NCBI GenBank assembly: GCA_037176905.1
Contig: JBBBWG010003870.1
Coordinates: forward strand, 1 to 28,507
Length of the DNA stretch: 28,507 nucleotides
Direction of reading: 5' to 3'
Origin: Azolla pinnata
Lineage: Eukaryota > Streptophyta > Polypodiopsida > Salviniales > Salviniaceae
Shown here: positions 9,480-21,720 of the stretch, in pieces
How positions within the stretch are numbered: position 1 is the first letter of the stretch
Layout of the letters: each line of letters starts with the position of its first letter
Made by a program: the position numbers and the translations under genes
The notes under the pieces: generated by a model
Database searches by the model: none
The model's input: the letters and a program-made list of their open reading frames with translations, nothing else
Told to the model about the DNA's origin: nothing

Positions 9480-12400
9480 CTAGCTCACCGGATGATGCAG
9501 TAGAACAGGGCCAATCCAAGAGCTGAACATGTCGCTTAACGCCACCTGAACTTCCCCGGACCCGTGCTCGCAGCTGATTAAGCTCACCAGCAGCGGGAAG
9601 AATTGCCGAATGTGTTTCCTGAAGGATGAAGGCTCGCCACAGCGGCTTATTGTCTGTAATGCTTCCACAACCAGCGGAGCTCTGGCGGCCAGTTCTCGTC
9701 TTCTCGAGGAGCCCAATGGTATCACCCAAGAGGTCTTATGCTCCTGGCTCTGGTTGGTCGATTCGGGGATAGCTGCCGCCGACTTGAGGTAGACCTCTAG
9801 AACTTCCAGGAACAGCCCAACCAGCCGAGATTCGACCTGCACATCGGCTGCTGCTACATCTGGTTTGTCCAAATACAGATGTTGAAGGAATGTTAGATAT
9901 GCTTGGTAGGACTCGCTTTCCAGCCGGAGCAGCGGCGGATCTGGCAGCTGAGCAATCATCTGTAGCTTCTGTACCCTCGCACGCATTCCGAGGTTGCTGT
10001 TTACGCTGCGCGCATGGATGCCGATCTCGTGCAGCATGTCGAGAAGAAGCACGATGTGGGAAGATACCAGCTTGCTGCCATGAATCGCATATATTTCGCC
10101 GACTGCCTGTAAACAGAGAGGACATTCTCATTCTCGATCCATCTTGTCATATGGTAGACCTCCTTTTGCAGGGCAATGTAAGCAGAATTAAGGTACGAGT
10201 TGTTAAGTCGTAATACCTGTACAAGAAGCAGCTGTACTGCTGTCCGCGATTTGACATCTGACACAGCAAATTGCAGCCGGTTCTTGAGATTAAGAGCTGA
10301 CTCCAATTGGTCTGCTTTAATACCATTCCGCTGCATAGATTGCGCCACCTGAAGGTCCATCATCTCTGTTATCTTGACAAAATCAGGCAGTGTCTCCGCT
10401 GCAGCATCTTTTAATGCAGACAAGACTTCAGACCATCTCTCGCTTGAAAATAGGTTTCCTGCACTACTTATCAAGCGCACGACAGCCGCAACACCAATGG
10501 TAGCCAAACTTTGATGAGATCTCTTTATAAATCCAGTTAAAAGTTGTAAAATCTTCCCAACAAGGGGATTTACAACCCCATAGAATTTCACAAAGAGGTC
10601 AACCACAAGCTGCAATGCTATAGTGCATGTCTCATAAAGCCATGCATCCACTTCAACTTCAGTTTTCTCATCATCTGCTCCTTTGAATTCTTGCCTGTGA
10701 AGAGGAGCGTCTGTAGCTCTGCGTACAGAGTCAAATATAGGGAAAAGAACAGAATCGAACACACGCTCCCAAAGACCAAGAGTGAATAAGTGCCCATGGT
10801 TGCGCAGGGTGTCAAATAATATATCCAATGAGCTCTTACGGATATCAGGTCGAGGATCAAAACTGAGTTCCGACAAGCCTGTAAATTACCAGATCTCATT
10901 CTCCCACATTCTTCCTCTCCATCTCTCTCCACACACAATTACGTACAGACATTATCTCGTGAGACATGATTGAGGACTATGTTCACAGGATCACATGTCT
11001 ATATTATCTTCATATTTAAAGATTACTCATATGACCATATAGATGTACATAACAAATGTATGTTTTCATTTATGAATGTAATGGCTTGCATGGATAGATG
11101 GATCAACTTATGGATGTCTTCTGTCATGCATGAAATTGAAATGGATGTAACTAGGTGTTGTAATAAAGTATGGATGGAAGGATTGACCTAGTTGCATATC
11201 ATAAGTAACTGCATTCCCACAAATCTACGCAGTTACTTAGCTAAAGTTCTCAACTTCAAATATATAAATACAATGGTTACAGTACGGTAAAGCTAACTTT
11301 TATATGATTTTGGATGAAAGTCCATAGTATTAGCTTCAACGTAACGTGCATTATAAAGCTTCAAAACTCATCATAGTTAAAAGCTTCACATCTCATAAAC
11401 TAACACTTTGCATCCTAGAAATGGGTTGTTTAATGTTGACATTTTGATGGCAGGAAATCAAACATAATTTTTAGTAGTAATCTCAATACGTTCAGAAAAA
11501 ATAGACAGGCTTGACTCACCAACCAGAAGTGGGAACCAGAAGTAGATATGATCATCTCTATCTGTGAATGTGGGTGCAGCAGATTTATCTTTCTCCTTGT
11601 TTCTCCCAGTAATACCAAGTTCACCTTCAGCGAGTTTCAGTGCACAAAACCGCAAGAAAGCAATGGCATTCAGGCTCACATCCTGGTTAAACCTGCTGTT
11701 TGTAAAAGCAATCAGACAGTTCACACAATCTGTGAAAGCTGTTGTTTCAGTTTCGGTAATATATGGGAAGTACTCCCTGACAATTTTTTCAATTGTCTCG
11801 AAAGCCAGCAATACAATATTCTTATGATCGTCTGTTGCAGCTGTGGTGAAGACCTGGAAAAACAAAAGCAACCACCAATCCAAATCAGCTCATAGTTGTT
11901 TGACTTTCCAAGACAATCTCTAACATTGCATGAGACAGTGATTGACAGAAGATAGAATAAAGAAATTTGGAGGCTGAGAGCATGACTATCTCTCATTTGC
12001 AGGTGATGTCTCTGAAAAATGCCTTCATTCATCTATAACCTATATCATGCTTGTTTGTATAGGATTCTGCCTGAAGGCTACTAAAGACACACTTACCATA
12101 AACATGATCTTCCATCCTGATTTTACATTGTTTACTCGAGCTAAAACCATCTGAGATACACAACGGATTACAAGCTCTCTAATTTCAACAGCACTGCTTT
12201 TCCGCATTACAATAACAAACGGCTTCATAAACTCATTCTGAAAATTATAATTCGCAAGCTCTTCTCGCTCCAGGAATTTCATTGCCAGCTGTCTTAAAGA
12301 GTCCATAGCAAATATTGCTACAGAAAGATTCTCAGAACAACCAATATTAATAAAAAAGTCTGACAGAACAATCCAAATCTTTGACCAAACTAATCTGATT

Positions 12401-15400
12401 CTGCTCATATTGAAATGCCTGCATAAATACAATTGTGCAGCTAGTTCAAAATATTAACAAGAAATCTGTTCATCACACTGTAAATCATAAGCCAAAATAA
12501 CTTACGCAATTTCCACAATCTTTGTCAGGCTAAAAACTCGTGGATTAGTCGGCGATCGAAGCTCTTCTATAGAAACCTTGCACAAAGCCTTAACAAAATC
12601 AACTATAGCTTCACTATTTAGTCGCTGACTTCGGGTAAATATGCGATTCATTTCAAAACTTCCAACTTGCTCAAGCATATTAAGATTGGAAACTAGGTTA
12701 TTCATCTGTTCAGTGGTAACTACTCCCGAGGCATGACCACCTACACCAGCACTATCATATGAACCTCTTCTAGCAGCCGCAGCTGCATATTGTAATCGAC
12801 CAGGCCCTTTCTTTCGAAGAACTGGAAGAACAGATGACTTCAATGATTGCTTAGCTTTCTCTGAGTCATTCTGGGCAGTCACGAAGAAAGTGGCATCAGG
12901 AGGTGCACCCTCACCCAAGAGATGAAGATGTTCAAACCGTGAGACACAAGTTAATATATGCTCCCAGGCATCTTGTAAGTAATTTCCATCCTCATCTGCA
13001 ATTGCTATGATGGCCTGTCATTTACATATAAATAAGTCAAAATGTTCAAAAACGTCAACTTTAGTATATCAGAAATTAAGAACAAGCATTCCAATCCTCC
13101 GGAGTAATATAGAGATCCATTTCTACCTGATAACAATATATGTAGGAATCAATCGTAGAAAATATACTAGATACAAGGTGGCGAAAAAAAACCTTTAAAG
13201 ATGCCATCAATGTTTTTTGTTGCTACACCCTAAATGATGTTTGAGAGAAAACCTTAAGAGGAAGCATATCAGGAAGAATGATATATGTTTTGTAAAGACC
13301 CCTATTTGTCTGTGTACATTGGCAGACTAATTGTGTTGCGAAGGGTTCTACTTTTAACGCTGTTAATTAAAATATGATACTACTCTGAGGGAAGGTATCC
13401 ATAGCATATGAATGGAAACTGAGGTCTCATGGAAAATAAAAAAAGAATCTTGACAACAAGATTAGAGGCATACTTTAATAGCATCAATATTCTTCTGTTT
13501 GATATCTCCTGCAGAGTGCAAAGACGTGAACTTCGCCAATGATGTTAAAAATGCATCACGCTGAGTTCGCATACACATAACTGCGGTAATGTGCACTGCA
13601 TAACGAAACCCCTCTAAGCATTGGAAGGTTATAACCTCATCTTGGGTTTGATCCAAAGGCACACTAAATGCTGCAAGGGTAGGTGCCCAAGCGACATCGA
13701 TCATGGGCCTTAATACCTCAACATCTGTAGCAGTGTAAAATATAGTCCTGCAAAATGGAAATCGGAGTTAAACTATCCCTGAATTGGGATCATAAAATTG
13801 GGAGAAAGTTCTCAAATATCCCTGAGTATTTCCTTATTTCCCCAAAATTTCATTATCTTTTCCCAGGTTCCTTTTGTTGGCTCCCTCTCTAGTAATCACA
13901 AGTGGCATTTGAACCATCACAGGAATAATTCATTTGGGAGGTGGGGGGGTTAATGAAAACATATGATAAATTGATTTAATAGAGTGCTCTATCTATCCCA
14001 GTTTTTTCCTCTTATTAAAATACACATCAAGATTCAAAAACTATAAACAGGTCCTCTTAACTATTTCAGAGATTTTCCTGCTTATTAGAGCACCTATCCA
14101 GGTTCCTATGATCTCACCTTATCACGAAATGGTATTTTTATATATAGAAACTTTACATTAGCATTCCCAACAATAAAAAGGATTTTTACACGTACTCTGA
14201 TTTCCCAGCCTTCGCTTTGAACTGCTCCTGCATATGACGAATGATATCGTCACTTGTCTCACTAGCCTTCTCTTCACCTCTTTTTCGAATAACTATGTTG
14301 AGTATAGCATCCAGGCCCAAGATTCTGTTCGTGCTAGGTTGTTTGTTTTGGATGATCGTAGCTTCTTCTTTCATTTTGATTTCATTCTTCACTATGCGAT
14401 CATATAATGCTCCCAAGAAAGCTTCTGGCACATCTTTCCCATCATCAATTCCTCTATTGTTCCGTAGGAAATCTGCCTTGGACATCTGCAATGCATCCCA
14501 TGAAGAAGGTTTGGTCAACTACTATCACATAGTAATATTACGTAAAATAATTGAATATTCTCTACTAGCCTTATTCTTTACTGTTGGGTTGTGAGCATCC
14601 GTGTTGAGCAGAATCACTGAATAAGCTAGAACATAAGCTGTATCTGCGCTAGTAAATGCCTTTGGATTGCATTTGCAGTATCGTTCCGCAAACTTCTCCA
14701 TTATTCGATCGATCTTCTGAGCCTCTCCAGGCAATCTGAAGCCCAACAACAATGTCCTAATAGCTTCATCGAATTCCATTCCTTTAAAGTTATGAGAATC
14801 CACATAACAATGCATGACTTTCAGCGCCAACTCCTCATTTTCTCCAAGATAGTCACCAATCATAGCTTTATCCAAACCAGGTGTATTTTTCAAGAAAGTG
14901 CATATCTCCTCTGGTGATTCTCCAACCTTTTTAGCATTCATGAGAAACTCGATCCCTTTCCGGGGTTTTCTATTAAACAGAGATATCCCTTCCTGCAAAT
15001 TTGGTGAAAGTTCTAGGGATCAAGCAATTAAGATGTTTATTTATTTGTTTATCTATCTATCTATTTTCTTATTCGTTTATTTATTTTCTTATTTATTTAT
15101 TTACTTAAATATAATTTTAGAACAATCGTTTCCAAAAGTGGCTGAGCAGTAGCCAGACACTAGACAGGGATTGTGACTATATAGTCCCACAGTACTGATA
15201 TAGTGAAATTAACGAGAATAAAAATCTTCCCCGTCTAAATCTGTCCATTGCTATCAAGTGCAGGATCCAGTCCTTTGGGCAGTTCTTATTCATGACCATT
15301 AAAAAGATTAGTCTTCTGTAAATAGAAAATAATATCAACTTCCAGAAGTCTTACCTGCATTTCTAATTTGTGTGCACGGCGTTGCTCAAATGTTGCAGCT

Positions 15401-17538
15401 TCAGAGGTTTCATTACTAGATTCTGTGCGAGATTCTGTTCCCTCTGTGGTTTCATCAGAAGCATCTTTTGGACCATTAATAGTAGTAAACCCATTCTCAG
15501 ATATCTCATCAGTTTCAGATGTTTTCTGAGTATGCTGTGCATCCGTAATTCTTAATTGTTTGTTCATCCAATCCTTCATTGATCTCAAAACTCCCACAAG
15601 ACATTTCATAGCTTCGAGCTTCAATGTCTCATCCTGTACAGGAGGAAGAGTAGAAACCACACCAGGAGAGACACCTTGAGCTGTCTTCAACAACCCATTT
15701 ACCAACCTGTCAAGAGAAATATGTAATACTCAAACAAAAATTATTAGCGACAGTAATTATTTGCATCTAACTTCTTTTCCATTCAACTAGAATACCTTTC
15801 GAAAATATTGGATGCATCCACATCACAATCATAGTTCACAAAGATGTCCACGAGAATTTGTGGATCAATGCAAAGCTTTTCTAGAAACCTCAAGACAACC
15901 ATTTTCTGTTGAAAGTTTGCCTGTGCCACATTTTCCAGCACCCGTAGAACGATCATAGGGAAAAATACCCCGATCTCTGCTTTTAATCCCATGCGAAACC
16001 TTGAGACAAGGCTCATGAAGATAGAGCATGACAACTGAAAAATGTTCATCATTCCTGAGGTGCTATTCTTCAACAAAGACAAACAAAGATATTGCTTGAT
16101 AGCGCCCAAAAACCTGTTACATTGTAAGATGTCAAAATACACCTGATAAATAAGTAGCATTCTACACAACTAAAAGGAGCCTATACTTTTGAGTAGAAAT
16201 AAAGGTCTTTCTGAATATTTCTTCTGTTAGATTGTGCATCAAAATCCAGCTTATATTTGAAATACATACCAAGTTAAATGAATGACTTTCAACAAAATAC
16301 CTATCATTTGTCCGAAATATCTCCCCAGCATTTTCCAATAAGATCTTGAGAAGCTCGAGAGCTATGATTTTCCCTCTCAATGACACTGGATCTGTTCCTT
16401 CTTGTGCTGATGGCGCCTTCATCGACAGCTTACAGAGTGCCCGAAACACAAGAAACGCATCCCTCCGAAGCTTATTAGTCATATGCATCTCAGCATCACC
16501 ATATCTATCAAGATCTAGTTCAGAGAGCTCTCCTTTCCTCTCGTCCAATGCATTCTTGTACATGTTTATCTCCCAATATTTTGCTCCTAGCATATCCTTA
16601 TCTGTAGATTCGAGGTAATTCGTCGGATCTGTACTATCCGATGCCACGGTATCAAAGGCTCCTTCATATGCCACTGGCTTGGTCGAAGATAGAGGACTTA
16701 GAACCACTTCTATGTCTTGAACAACTTTTGTGATGAAAGTCTGCACAAACTGTGTGACATTTGAATCAACAGCCGACCTCTCAGAAGGCTCCATTAGATC
16801 TGCCACTACAATGGCCTGGACAGGAACAGTAGAAGAATCGGCTTCCATTCTTCTGAACACAATCACAAGCATTTGTATGAGGGAAGCTTTAGCAGTTGTC
16901 TGGTTTACAACCGCTTTACTTGCGAGGTATATGTTGTAGCAAGTTCGGACAGCCTTGAGGAGGCTATCGCCATGAATCCTCAGAAACACGGAGGTCACAG
17001 ATGTGAGCAGCGTTTTCAAAACCAAAAGCTCGATGCTTTCGTCTGTGATCTCATGGCATTTGCACACGGCTTCCATGATCTGTACAAGGATCCCATTATC
17101 AACTGCATTGGCCGAGTCGACTTCTCCCCGGAGGAATCCGTTGGAAATCAATTTCTGGACCGCATCTAATGCAGGCTCCACTACCTTCAAGGATCCGGTC
17201 TCGCAAGCAGTAACCAGGGGCTGAAGGATGAAGATGGCCTCATCCGCGCTGAAGTAACGGCGAGATCCATCAAAGAGGGGGCTTTCCGGAGCTTTACTGT
17301 GAACGGCGAGCTTCGGATCCAGGCTCTCCGCATTGTCGGAAGACGGACGCAATGAGGAGGAGGAGGAGGAGGAGGAGGAGGAGGATGGAGGCGCAGGGTT
17401 TGCAGCGGAGAGCTTGTCGATGACGGATTTGCATTCCTGGACGAGTTTGGAGTGCCGTCTCCAGGTCGCGTTCTTGATGATCTTCTCGAGAGCGGGAACG
17501 AGGAGGTAGGAGAGGCGGAGGAGGTCGGGAGAGGACAT
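9480..17538 (-). CDS. BIG-type Sec7 ARF guanine-nucleotide exchange factor
   Basis: Eleven exons: 17538-16301, 16113-15796, 15706-15355, 14992-14570, 14485-14196, 13747-13474, 13014-12506, 12418-12097, 11853-11520, 10878-10217, 10106-9480. They join in frame to 1782 aa, close to the roughly 1750 aa of plant BIG proteins. It activates ARF GTPases by exchanging GDP for GTP at trans-Golgi/endosome membranes in vesicle trafficking. Domains in order: N-terminal DCB region with a Ser tract (52-62); HUS region with the box NYDCD (506-510); Sec7 domain (from about 637) with [20 protein letters not shown] holding the catalytic Glu726, then [12 protein letters not shown]-terminal HDS helical repeats ([22 protein letters not shown], [23 protein letters not shown]). 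ATG 17538 (MSSPDLLR) is the first in-frame ATG; upstream in frame are only non-ATG codons. It resembles the BIG1-BIG4 side more than BIG5, but the exact paralogue is not settled. The intron after 14570 is non-canonical. Confidence 0.95.
14568..14569 (-). other. probable GC splice donor (GC-AG intron) in Sec7 domain
   Basis: Exon 4 should end with Asn-Lys before Met-Ser-Lys of exon 5, as in other Sec7 domains (DAHN..VK.KM.KADF). The sequence at that point is AATAAG then GCTAGT, so the donor dinucleotide is GC. The acceptor TTGCAG before 14485 is normal. A GT donor 12 bases earlier (ACA then GTAAAG) would also keep frame but would delete four residues. Confidence 0.65.
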
Positions 17539-17614
17539 GTCAGGGGGGGGATCGATCAACGGGGCGGAAGCGATGGCGATCTGTGCAGAGAAGCAGGGAT
17601 CTTCTGCTGCATTG

Positions 17615-17672
17615 GTCGTCGTCGTCGTCGTCGTCGTCGTCTTCTTCTTCTTCTTCTTCTTCTTCTTCTTCT
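17615..17672 (-). repeat. GAA/GAC trinucleotide repeat in leader of ARF-GEF gene
   Basis: Plus-strand GTC repeats (17615-17640) pass directly into CTT repeats (17641-17672). On the sense strand this is GAA then GAC, ending about 76 bases before the ATG at 17538. It is probably 5' UTR. Plus-strand poly-Val/poly-Phe frames are artefacts. Confidence 0.85.
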
Positions 17673-17769
17673 CTGTGACTTCTTCTTCTTCTTTGTTTGA
17701 TTTTTGTGTTTTTTATTTTATTTTTTATTTCGTTGGGATTTGTTTTTTTATGTGCACGTTCAGAGTTCG

Positions 17770-18366
17770 TGTGTAGTAGAAGACGACGATGACGATGAAG
17801 AAATACGGAAGACATACGGAAGAAATACGTAAGAAATACGGAAGACATACTGAGGACATACGGAAGACATACGGACTCGTGTGTTCTGTGTGCCTGTCTG
17901 TCTCGTGCGCGTTCGGTGTTCGTGTGCAGTAACCAGAACAAGATGACGATGATGATGAAGAAATACAGAGGACATACGGAGGGAGCACAGAAGAAGTGTA
18001 GAAGAAATATAGAAGAAATACGGAAGAAATACGGACTCATGGGTTCTATGTATGTGTCTGTCTGTCTGTCTGCCTGATTTGGTTTTTCCAAAGCCTTCTC
18101 CAGAAGCTTTCTTTCTCTGCCCTCTGCTATAAGCCGCCAGCTGCGAAAATGCAACTGCTTGTATGGCTGCAATCCATCGGTTGTTGACGAAGAAGATGAT
18201 GATGAAGAAATACAGAAGAAATACGGACTGATGCGTTCTGCGTTTGTCCATCTGATGTGGTTTTTCCGAGCCTTCTTCGGAAGCTTCTTTCTCTGCCCTC
18301 TCTGCTGAACCGCCAGCTGTAAAAATGCAACTACTTGCATGGCTGCAATCCAATCAGTTACTGACC
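17770..18366. repeat. composite duplicated block upstream of ARF-GEF gene
   Basis: A core near GATGATGATGAAGAAATAC occurs at about 17788, 17948 and 18194. Each copy is followed by multiples of an ACATACGGA/AAATACGGA 10-mer. A second component recurs at 18085-18182 and 18264-18362: TTTTTCCRAGCCTTCT, GCTTTCTTTCTCTGCCCTCT-like, CCGCCAGCTG, AAAATGCAACT, ATGGCTGCAATCCA. Together they make a ~180-bp tandem duplication plus partial copies. The block has long minus-strand open frames of Ser/Tyr/Arg-rich low complexity, which I take as a by-product of the repeat. Confidence 0.8.
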
Positions 18367-18650
18367 TCGACTATCAGCTTTGTTGACCCGCGGTAAAACT
18401 GCAACCAAGAACAACTGCCCATTCTGCTGCTAAAATATATCAAGCCCTCTTCTTGTTGAGCACTGCATCATTAATTATCTCAACAACTTTGGATTCGGTC
18501 GTCCGCCAAATGCTGACTACATTCGTAGGTTGCTCTCCTCGAATCATCGGCTCCTCAACTGGTAATCACATCCCTCGATTTGGTCCGCTTGGACATATGT
18601 GCTCCGATGCCACACCAAATCCTCAATGATGCTTCATATTACCTGGTCCT
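18367..18650. other. intergenic, possible retroelement relic
   Basis: Composition is balanced, unlike the AT-rich stretch that follows. On the minus strand at 18612-18601 the sequence TGGCATCGGAGC matches 10 of 12 bases of TGGTATCAGAGC, the usual primer-binding site for initiator Met tRNA in plant LTR retrotransposons. No LTR border or reading frame supports it, so this is weak. Confidence 0.25.
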
Positions 18651-19350
18651 TTTACCAATCTATACAACATCTGATTAGCATTCTTGATAAGAATCAAGGA
18701 TCATCTCTTTAAAATATTCAAAGATTAATTCATAGCATTCAAGGATCAAACTTCTCTATAATATCTTGATTGTAACAACATATTTATATGGTAAAAAATG
18801 AGTGTTGGGAGCTTTTATCACTAATACTTATGTAGAAAATATAAAAAGCATGTTCTCAAAAGGTTTTCCCAAATGTTACCCTCCCCCAAAATGAAATGAT
18901 AATGACAGTATAGGTAGACAATTTTCATCCTATCTAGAGCTAATATAACTATGAATTTATAAACTTAAAAGACTTTTATACTTCACTTAATTTAAAACTA
19001 TAAAGGACGAGTAAAAGAGTATGGGAATACGAAATTTTCTTACTAATTATAACTTTCTTACAACAAAATTGATCAAATTAAACAAAATAAATATAACATG
19101 CTCACATAGGAAATATGAAAATTTTCAATACAACGCAAATGACACTTATTTTATATGAATTTAAAAAATAGGTTTACTGTCAATTGAACGGCCCTAACTT
19201 CAAATTTCCAATCCAATGTGCATTCAACCACCAAGATCCCAAAACCTGTGGCATATACACCAATGTCCTACTATATTGGAGAGTACTTGTTCCACCATTT
19301 TCTAGTCACAATGCTCGCAAGCTAAATCTCTTAGTTGGACGATATCGCGC

Positions 19351-19529
19351 TACTCACACCCCAAATCTGATTATTTGAAGGTGCAACTGATGGAGCCTCA
19401 TTTTCAGAAAGGCATACAATATGTTTATGGTTCAACATCATTACTCACACTCTAAATCTGATTATTTGAAGGTGCGATTGTCAGGGCCTCGTTTTCAAAA
19501 AGACGTACAATATGTTTATGGCTCAACAT
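19351..19529. repeat. ~91-bp tandem duplication in AT-rich region
   Basis: Segments 19351-19438 and 19442-19529 align almost end to end. Shared blocks are TACTCACAC, AATCTGATTATTTGAAGGTG, and TACAATATGTTTATGG followed by TCAACAT. Differences are mostly transitions (C/T, G/A), as expected from deamination of methylated cytosines in silenced repeats. Confidence 0.88.
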
Positions 19530-20205
19530 AAATTAATAAATGTGATATTCAAACTCGTGGTGTTGAGCTTATAGGATATCAACAAGTCCAATACAAATTC
19601 AACCCATCCATATAATTAAATTATTAATCTAATGATATTGGTTTTATGTACAGGAAGTTTGAAAGAATAAAAAGAATTAAGAAGAATGACTTTAAGATTA
19701 TAAGATATAGTTATGCAGTGTTTAGAACTGTAACAATAGTAAGCTTTCAAGATTTATCTCAAACTAATGTGGATCTAATCTTTTAAGATATAGCACTTAA
19801 ACAATAATTTTAGGGAAGGTATAATATACTATAAAGTATTCTTGTTAACGTTTTAAAATTATTCACGAAATTATGTTCAAACGAAAACAAGAATAATAAT
19901 TAATAATACTAATACTTAAAATTTTAGAATTAAACAATTGAATTGAAAGGTAAGGTTTAAATAGAGAAAATAACATGATTGGAAATAATATAAAAAACAA
20001 TTCCTAACCACCGACCTTTAAATTGTGTATAAAGAATAACCAGCCTGATAAGGACTCAACAAAATAATATTATATAGAAACCATAGAAATAAAATTCTTG
20101 TTGATTTCCCAGTTTTCCTATATCATTTCATGCCTGTATATGGTGCTTGGCCACCCTTCTTAAGCCATGTTCTCAAAAATTAATTATTTTAATCTCTATA
20201 TGATA

Positions 20206-20273
20206 TAGTGTAGTGGTGAATATATCCCACTTTGAAGTGGGAAGTATAAGGTTTAAGTTATAGAAAAAAAAAA
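20206..20273 (+). mobile_element. tRNA-like fragment, possible SINE head
   Basis: TAGTGTAGTGGTGA (20206-20219) resembles an RNA polymerase III A box and the D-arm of plant tRNA-Asp. It is followed by a perfect anticodon-arm-like hairpin, CCCACTTTGAAGTGGG (20226-20241). A degenerate B box GGTTTAAGTTA follows at 20250-20260, with A-box-to-B-box spacing of about 44, and then a run of 11 A. The order and spacing fit a tRNA-derived SINE or a decayed tRNA pseudogene. The acceptor stem does not pair convincingly, so it is not a working tRNA. Confidence 0.4.
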
Positions 20274-21720
20274 ATTATACTTTTGTGACTATAGTTCTAC
20301 ATTATATACCATATTTGGTAACGTGATAATCGGAACCAGTCATAAAAGATTTGAGGGTTAAACCCCACTCTCTATAATGATCACATATTTGTATTATTCA
20401 TACAAATTATATTCCTCATTATTCTCTTGTTAAGAGTGATGTGTATGAGGACCTTACACTAGCTATTAAAAACCAATTAAATTGTTAGAGTAATATAAAT
20501 ATGAGGAATTGTCAAATAATTAAATATTTTCTAACAACAAATTTGAAACAAAATGTATAACAATTTTCTTGAATTTTTATTAAGAAACCAATTAAGAGGA
20601 ACTTTATCAATTTTTAACTACTCTTAATTTTAATAAAAACTATTAAATTTTGAAAATTTGCCAATTAACATTCGTTATACTAAAATAAACAATAATATAA
20701 TTTTAGCCTACAACATAAGAAAAAAAATTTGAAGTTGAGTAATAATATTATTAAGAAAATTCAAAAACTTAAAATTTGCACTAATCACATAATTATATAT
20801 GTATTAAGGATAGTTTTTCACAATCATGTATCACAAATATATCAATAATATTTTTATTAGTACTAATACATAAGAAAATATAGGAGAAAAAGTATTTAGA
20901 ATACACAAGCATCAAGAATTGTATATGTAATTATATATAATCACAAAAAAAAAACCACAACATTATAGTAGCGCTTCATAGTAATAGATTTATCAATAGA
21001 GCTCACTAGATCACTCGGGACTCTCTTGCGCTTATAAGTTTTGATTTTTAAAAAATCCTATAGATTTGTATATAATAATATATATAATTAAAGGCTAATT
21101 AAGTAGTGAAAATAGGTTTATGAAATATAGTTCAGTGGTATGTAATGGGTTTGAAGAAGGAGGATAACTCAAGGATATTCTAGATGGCCTAATGAGGAAG
21201 TTAGGGTCCCCTATTTATACTAAAATCCTAGGTATCATTATAAATCCTCATGTTTTTCTAGTCCTCCCCTTTTTCATTCTCTTTGTCTACCACATGATTT
21301 TAAGAAAAATATAATTTGACAAAAAAAAATCACATGTAAAAATAACATAAATTCCTAGAATTGGGTCATTAGTATATACTCTTGAAGGACAATGTGGAGT
21401 TGTGAAAGGAGGATTTGACATAGTAAGACAACGTTGTCTTAACTTTAGATTATATTGATGAAAATGTGATTTTTTTTTTCACTTGTGGGGAATATGCAGA
21501 TTTGTTAGAAAAACATTTCACCGAAATGATTTATTATTATTAAATTTTCTTTTAGACCCTTTATTGGACAAGGTTTGCTGGTATGCCTTAGGGCATACTT
21601 CAAGGTTGTAGCTTTTTTTTTGGCAAAAAAAAAAAAAAAAAAGATCAGGTTTCTCTAAGTTTAGATCACAATTGTGTTTTTCCATTCCAATTGTTACACT
21701 TTATTAAATTAGCAACTCAA

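Larger units (their letters stand above)
18651..21720. other. long AT-rich gene-free stretch
   Basis: About 3 kb are visibly far richer in A and T than the flanks, and no open frame has recognisable protein character. It includes a ~91-bp duplication and a tRNA-like fragment (listed separately), a 7-bp-stem hairpin at 21581-21598 (GTATGCC, loop TTAG, GGCATAC), and a T9/A18 foldback at 21612-21642. It looks like an accumulation of decayed mobile DNA between the CLE and ARF-GEF genes. Confidence 0.6.

Noticed and set aside
9480..9490. Possible splice donor (GTGAGC) overlapping the last codons of the ARF-GEF
   Set aside because: The frame reaches TAG two codons later, total length fits the family, and no continuing exon was found downstream.
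17540..18353. Minus-strand frames of 197-266 codons rich in Ser, Tyr and Arg
   Set aside because: Low complexity, built from the duplicated repeat block and the GAA/GAC leader of the ARF-GEF; several frames are open at once, which is typical of repeats.
18601..18612. Primer-binding site of an LTR retrotransposon
   Set aside because: Only a 10/12 match, with no TG...CA LTR border, no second LTR and no gag/pol frame nearby.
21581..21642. Helitron-type 3' end (hairpin at 21581-21598)
   Set aside because: No CTRR terminus at the expected distance on either strand.
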